Assembly (NCBI RefSeq): GCF_000327385.1
Contig: NW_008709146.1
Span: forward strand, 2,064,440-2,128,439
Reading direction: 5' to 3'
Length of the DNA stretch: 64,000 nt
Source: Lottia gigantea
Taxonomy: Eukaryota; Mollusca; Gastropoda; Lottiidae
Both the position numbers and the translations under genes were made by a program. The notes under the pieces were generated by a model. The model did not search any database. It saw only the letters and a list, made by a program, of their open reading frames with translations, and was not told where the DNA came from. Of this stretch, positions 61,301-64,000 are shown piece after piece; within the stretch, counting starts at the first letter, position 1, and every line of letters begins with the position of its first letter.

Positions 61301-63759
61301 ACCAGTCTTTATGGTAGGTGAGCAACTCGGAAGACAACTAGGTTTTATGCAATTTGCAATTCTATTTAGATTATGTTCTCTGCATCATATGGATTATTCC
61401 AAGTTACAATGAAAAAAGGATGCAACAACCCTCAGCACATCCGCTTATCATGATTATTAGATGCACGAAGTTGCACCGAATCCACAACTCTTTATTGGAT
61501 TCTTTTTTTAGTTGTTGTGTGCCGTGAATTGGGCTATAGCAATGGGTTTGCTATGATTGGTAACATACAACGGAATTCCCTAGCTATATTGGATCGAGTA
61601 AACTGTACCGGCGAGGAATCCAATATAGTAGAATGTTCATATTCCAAACCATTCATTCCTGTTTGTCATAACCAAATTGGAGTAAAATGTTTCAATAGAA
61701 GTAGGACGACAGGTAAAACAATTGTATTGAATCCTTATTGGTTAACATTATTTTTCTATGAATTTTCTGATTTTATAAGATCTTGGTGCTGCATCGTGCG
61801 TAATTTGAGATTGCTTTTTCTATATTTACACTATGCAATACATCATCGTTTGCAAACCACACCCCCATTCGACATACTTCCTCGGGGTTTAATAAGACTA
61901 TGTCAAAACCCGTATTCGTGATACGATGGCAAAACATAAGCTGAATTACCTAAAGAAAACATTATTTCACTTACTATTGCAAAAATGGATTGCAAACATG
62001 ACACATGACACCTGCATGAAAATTGTGATTGGTAATTTTGAGTAATAATTGTTTTTTCCACTCTAGGTTTTATTTTGAGCCCAGGACGTTTTCGGTCAAA
62101 CTATATAGGCAGTCTTGCTGTTATCCATGAAAATGTACGTGGCTATATATGCCTTGATAGTTGGGACGATGTAGATGCAACTGTAGCTTGTAAACAATTT
62201 GGATTCACCATTGGTAAAGCGTTACGTCTTCGAAGGTTAATATTGTTTCATCATACTTGTCCTTAAAGCTCAGTAACTTTGCAAGAAAACTGAGGAGTTT
62301 GTGAAACCCCAAACCATTAAACGCTTTAGTCAAAAAAGCAATCCATTTTACCCAAATGTTTGAAAAGACGATTCTTTTTAAATTTAAGCATCATTAACGG
62401 AACATTTTGAATGTGCTATGCCGTGCGCCGTTCTATGGTCATTCTTCACCATTATCACGATTCTGTTCAATCTTGATATTAAAGGGACATTAAGCCTTTT
62501 TTATAGGTCGAAATATTTTTTCGCTCAAATTTGAGAAAACTATAAACTAAAATATAGAGAAATGTACCCTTTAATGTATCTGAAAATTTTAACCAAAAGA
62601 ATCCAGCCGTTCATTTTAAACGCCCGAAATATTTAAGAACATCACGTAAGGTTTTTAAGTTGGTTATGCTTTTTGAAAGCAGTTAGAGAACTATTTGCTA
62701 TTGAGTAAAATAAACGTCTAATTGTAGATTGTAAAAGTATTCTAAAAGGCTTTAACTAATAATCGAGATATTATGAAGCCTAACACCAAAACTAGGTCAA
62801 ACTGCTTAATTAGGCCTAACAATAAGTACTCCGTAGATACATAGATATAAATAGCATACTTTAGAAATATTTACAGGTATAATTTACGACGTTTTTGATA
62901 ATGAAAACTTTTTACAAAAAAGCAGAACATCTCTTTAATCTTTCAGCCCTGGAATGAGACCGTATTTGTTGTCAAATGTAAATTGTAACGGCTCAGAATC
63001 CAGACTAGATGAATGTGATTATGATATAGGGGACATAACTCATTGTTCATCTGACAAAGTTGCAGGAACTGCATGTTCTTCTCAAACAGGTACTTGTTAG
63101 CAATTAAATATACGCCCACATCCCACACCTCATGGTTTATTAGTAACATTATGTTATTATCATTATTAGTATTTTATAATTTTCTTTTCACTAAAAAACG
63201 AGTCTCACTATACAATCATTCAGGCTGGTTGCTCCGATGCTATAACAAATATTTTGAAATTCTACCAAGGCAAACATGATATCATTCCGGACTTTCTATT
63301 CGAACTTCAGATTTACAGATATCATTCCTGGTGATAGTAACGAAATAACGATAGAAACAGCAATTCTGCTATTTCTTTCATTTGTCCATTTGGCAACTAC
63401 TGTTATCATGATAGAAAGATACCTTGATAACGCATAATTTATTTTAGGTATCTTCTCTGGATTGTTGGGTGAGAATGGTATAGGGTTAGTCCAGATATCT
63501 ATTGACGGAACATGGAGTGTGTTCTGTAATAGTATTGGAAACGAGGAAGCTTATAATGTGTTCTGCAAGTCGATAGGCTATACATCGGGTCACTATGGAT
63601 CTAGAGTAGAAGGACAAGGCTATAACATTACTGGCCCAGTGTATAACACTAGATTTATTTGTAATGGACATGAAGCTGATATTACAGACTGTACTCATTC
63701 TAGCTGGAGCACAAGTTACCGATGTGCATATTACGCCTCTGTACATTGTTTAAATGACG
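46310..63759 (+). CDS. giant multi-SRCR-domain protein (incomplete at right edge)
   Basis: Predicted secreted or membrane protein with at least 19 scavenger receptor cysteine-rich domains in 30 recognised exons. The visible coding length is 6091 nt, about 2030 residues, and the last exon ends in a phase-1 donor, so the gene continues beyond 64000. Exon 46310-46382 starts at ATG 46310 and encodes a signal peptide (hydrophobic 'ILFIIVLIAIIYTV'). Every inter-domain intron is phase 1, allowing whole domains to be duplicated. Most domains have the six-cysteine group A pattern with 'VVCRQLGY'-like and 'CxGxExxLxxC' cores. No CUB, EGF, zona pellucida or transmembrane segment is visible yet. SRCR proteins bind microbial and modified-self ligands in innate immunity, or act in matrix; which applies here is not determinable. 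Confidence 0.9.
46758..46789. repeat. AT-rich inverted repeat in SRCR intron 1
   Basis: Perfect 12-bp arms cgtttaaacgaa and ttcgtttaaacg flank an 8-bp AT spacer; each arm contains the palindrome cgtttaaacg. A diverged third copy follows at about 46799-46825. It may be a small fold-back element or simple-sequence expansion. Confidence 0.75.
47177..50178 (+). other. SRCR domains 1-3 exons
   Basis: Domain 1: 47177-47355 plus 47571-47739 (internal intron phase 0). Domain 2: 48093-48455, single exon, with an extra adjacent cysteine pair ('ALCCS') and 121 codons. Domain 3: 48919-49089 plus 50047-50178 (internal phase 1), split by the 40-bp minisatellite. Domains 1 and 3 lack the first and fifth conserved cysteines (the C2-C7 disulphide pair) but keep the other four. 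Confidence 0.87.
49081..49905. repeat. 40-bp minisatellite abutting the SRCR domain 3 exon
   Basis: About 20 units of 40 bp, each containing 'aaggtctgtacact' and 'gctatgtgttatatta' or close variants. The first unit overlaps the last nine bases of exon 48919-49089 and its donor, so the exon end and splice site are part of the repeat unit. Variants (attagc/actagc/actatc, gtctg/gcctg) recur in 120-bp blocks, a higher-order pattern. Confidence 0.93.
51660..52170. other. strand-asymmetric pyrimidine-rich block in SRCR intron
   Basis: About 500 bp in which the plus strand is strongly enriched for C and T, including runs such as 'cccccccaaataccccc' and many 'tctcc' words. Open frames here (51842-52192) are low-complexity and unlike the SRCR exons. 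Origin unknown; a decayed transposable element is possible. Confidence 0.6.
52770..52845 (+). mobile_element. tRNA-related SINE remnant
   Basis: 'gtgggttcgaatctccc' at about 52805-52822 contains a near-perfect B box (GGTTCGAATC), preceded by a stem-forming 'cctcg...cgagg'. No intact A box or full cloverleaf is present, so this is not a tRNA gene. It lies in the intron between SRCR domains 6 and 7. Confidence 0.4.
54759..58678 (+). other. SRCR domains 9-14 exons
   Basis: Domain 9: 54759-55082. Domain 10: 55388-55717. Domain 11: 55965-56161 plus 56442-56547 (internal phase 0, placed unusually late). Domain 12: 56723-57052, whose acceptor 'aatgaaag' is weak but keeps frame. Domain 13: 57543-57689 plus 57884-58054 (internal phase 1). 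Domain 14: 58364-58678, with an extra adjacent cysteine pair ('YVCCSS') like domain 2. Confidence 0.86.
58935..63759 (+). other. SRCR domains 15-19 exons
   Basis: Domain 15: 58935-59066 plus 59530-59706 (internal phase 1). Domain 16: 60168-60270 plus 60502-60665 (phase 2), only 89 codons, the shortest. Domain 17: 61056-61157 plus 61512-61712 (phase 1, before the 'VVC' strand). Domain 18: 62067-62235 plus 62947-63089 (phase 2; the donor after 'cgaag' at 62235 is chosen because an earlier donor at 62216 puts a stop in the next exon). Domain 19: 63448-63759, single exon. All have six cysteines. Confidence 0.85.
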
Positions 63760-64000
63760 GTAAGAGTTCTTTTGTTTGTATTTTCCAAACCAAACCTTAA
63801 AATCATTTTAACAAATGTTTTCCAAGAGTAGTTTTGTCAAATTAAAAACCCACGCGATGTGTTTGATCTTGTGATTCTTGTATCTAGTGTGGAATTTGTT
63901 CTCTATGTAACGGTATTTCATGAAAATTCAAGAGGATGTATCTAGATAAGCAAACCTACTCATTTTCGAAGGTAAATGACATCCACAGTAAAAGCATGAT

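Noticed and set aside
46310-63759. Treating the SRCR exons as a cluster of separate small genes
   Set aside because: Only one signal-peptide exon was found. All domain borders are phase 1 with matching splice sites, and no polyadenylation or promoter break was evident between domains.

Overview
This is a 64 kb piece of AT-rich animal genomic DNA. It has spliced genes with GT/AG introns, long UTRs, satellites and minisatellites. Two features point to a mollusc, probably a gastropod: repeats that resemble the molluscan 'pearl' (Helitron-like) family, and a large SRCR-domain gene beside a C-type lectin gene. The species cannot be fixed from sequence alone.

Layout. 1-3080: a 697-bp higher-order satellite, then C-rich repeat units and an inverted pearl-like element. 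3081-8720: gene-poor, with a ~92-bp tandem array, a broken pogo/Tigger-type transposase (7813-8360) and decayed zinc-finger DNA (8470-8720). 9041-21170 (+): a complete FCHO endocytic adaptor gene in 26 coding exons, with TCTCGCGAGA and NRF1-type palindromes just upstream. 21171-24668: its 3' UTR and a convergent intergenic stretch. 24669-31526 (-): a five-exon secreted protein with a C-type lectin domain and a PAN/Apple-like tail; one of its introns holds a 34-bp minisatellite. 32313-34985 (-): RBM19, with an uninterrupted coding region. 36013-43680 (+): MRI1 (methylthioribose-1-phosphate isomerase) in five exons; its first intron contains a complete intronless Apollo/DCLRE1B nuclease gene on the same strand, and its last two introns contain pearl-like repeats. 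43681-46309: intergenic, with an LSU rRNA-like fragment and a dispersed repeat. 46310-window end (+): a giant SRCR gene with a signal-peptide exon and 19 SRCR domains in 30 exons, still open at the right edge.

The genes do not form one pathway. RBM19, MRI1, Apollo and FCHO are housekeeping genes (ribosome assembly, methionine salvage, DNA end processing, endocytosis). The lectin and SRCR genes look like secreted or cell-surface recognition proteins, the type that expands in invertebrate immunity. The strongest observations are: (1) the SRCR exon structure, where inter-domain introns are uniformly phase 1 but intra-domain introns lie at about nine different positions in all three phases; (2) loss of the same two cysteines together in two SRCR domains; (3) a 40-bp minisatellite whose unit contains the splice donor of the exon it abuts; (4) the nested intronless Apollo gene; (5) the promoter motif pair at FCHO. 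All exon joins were made by eye from reading frame, splice sites and family resemblance; no transcript or alignment evidence was available.
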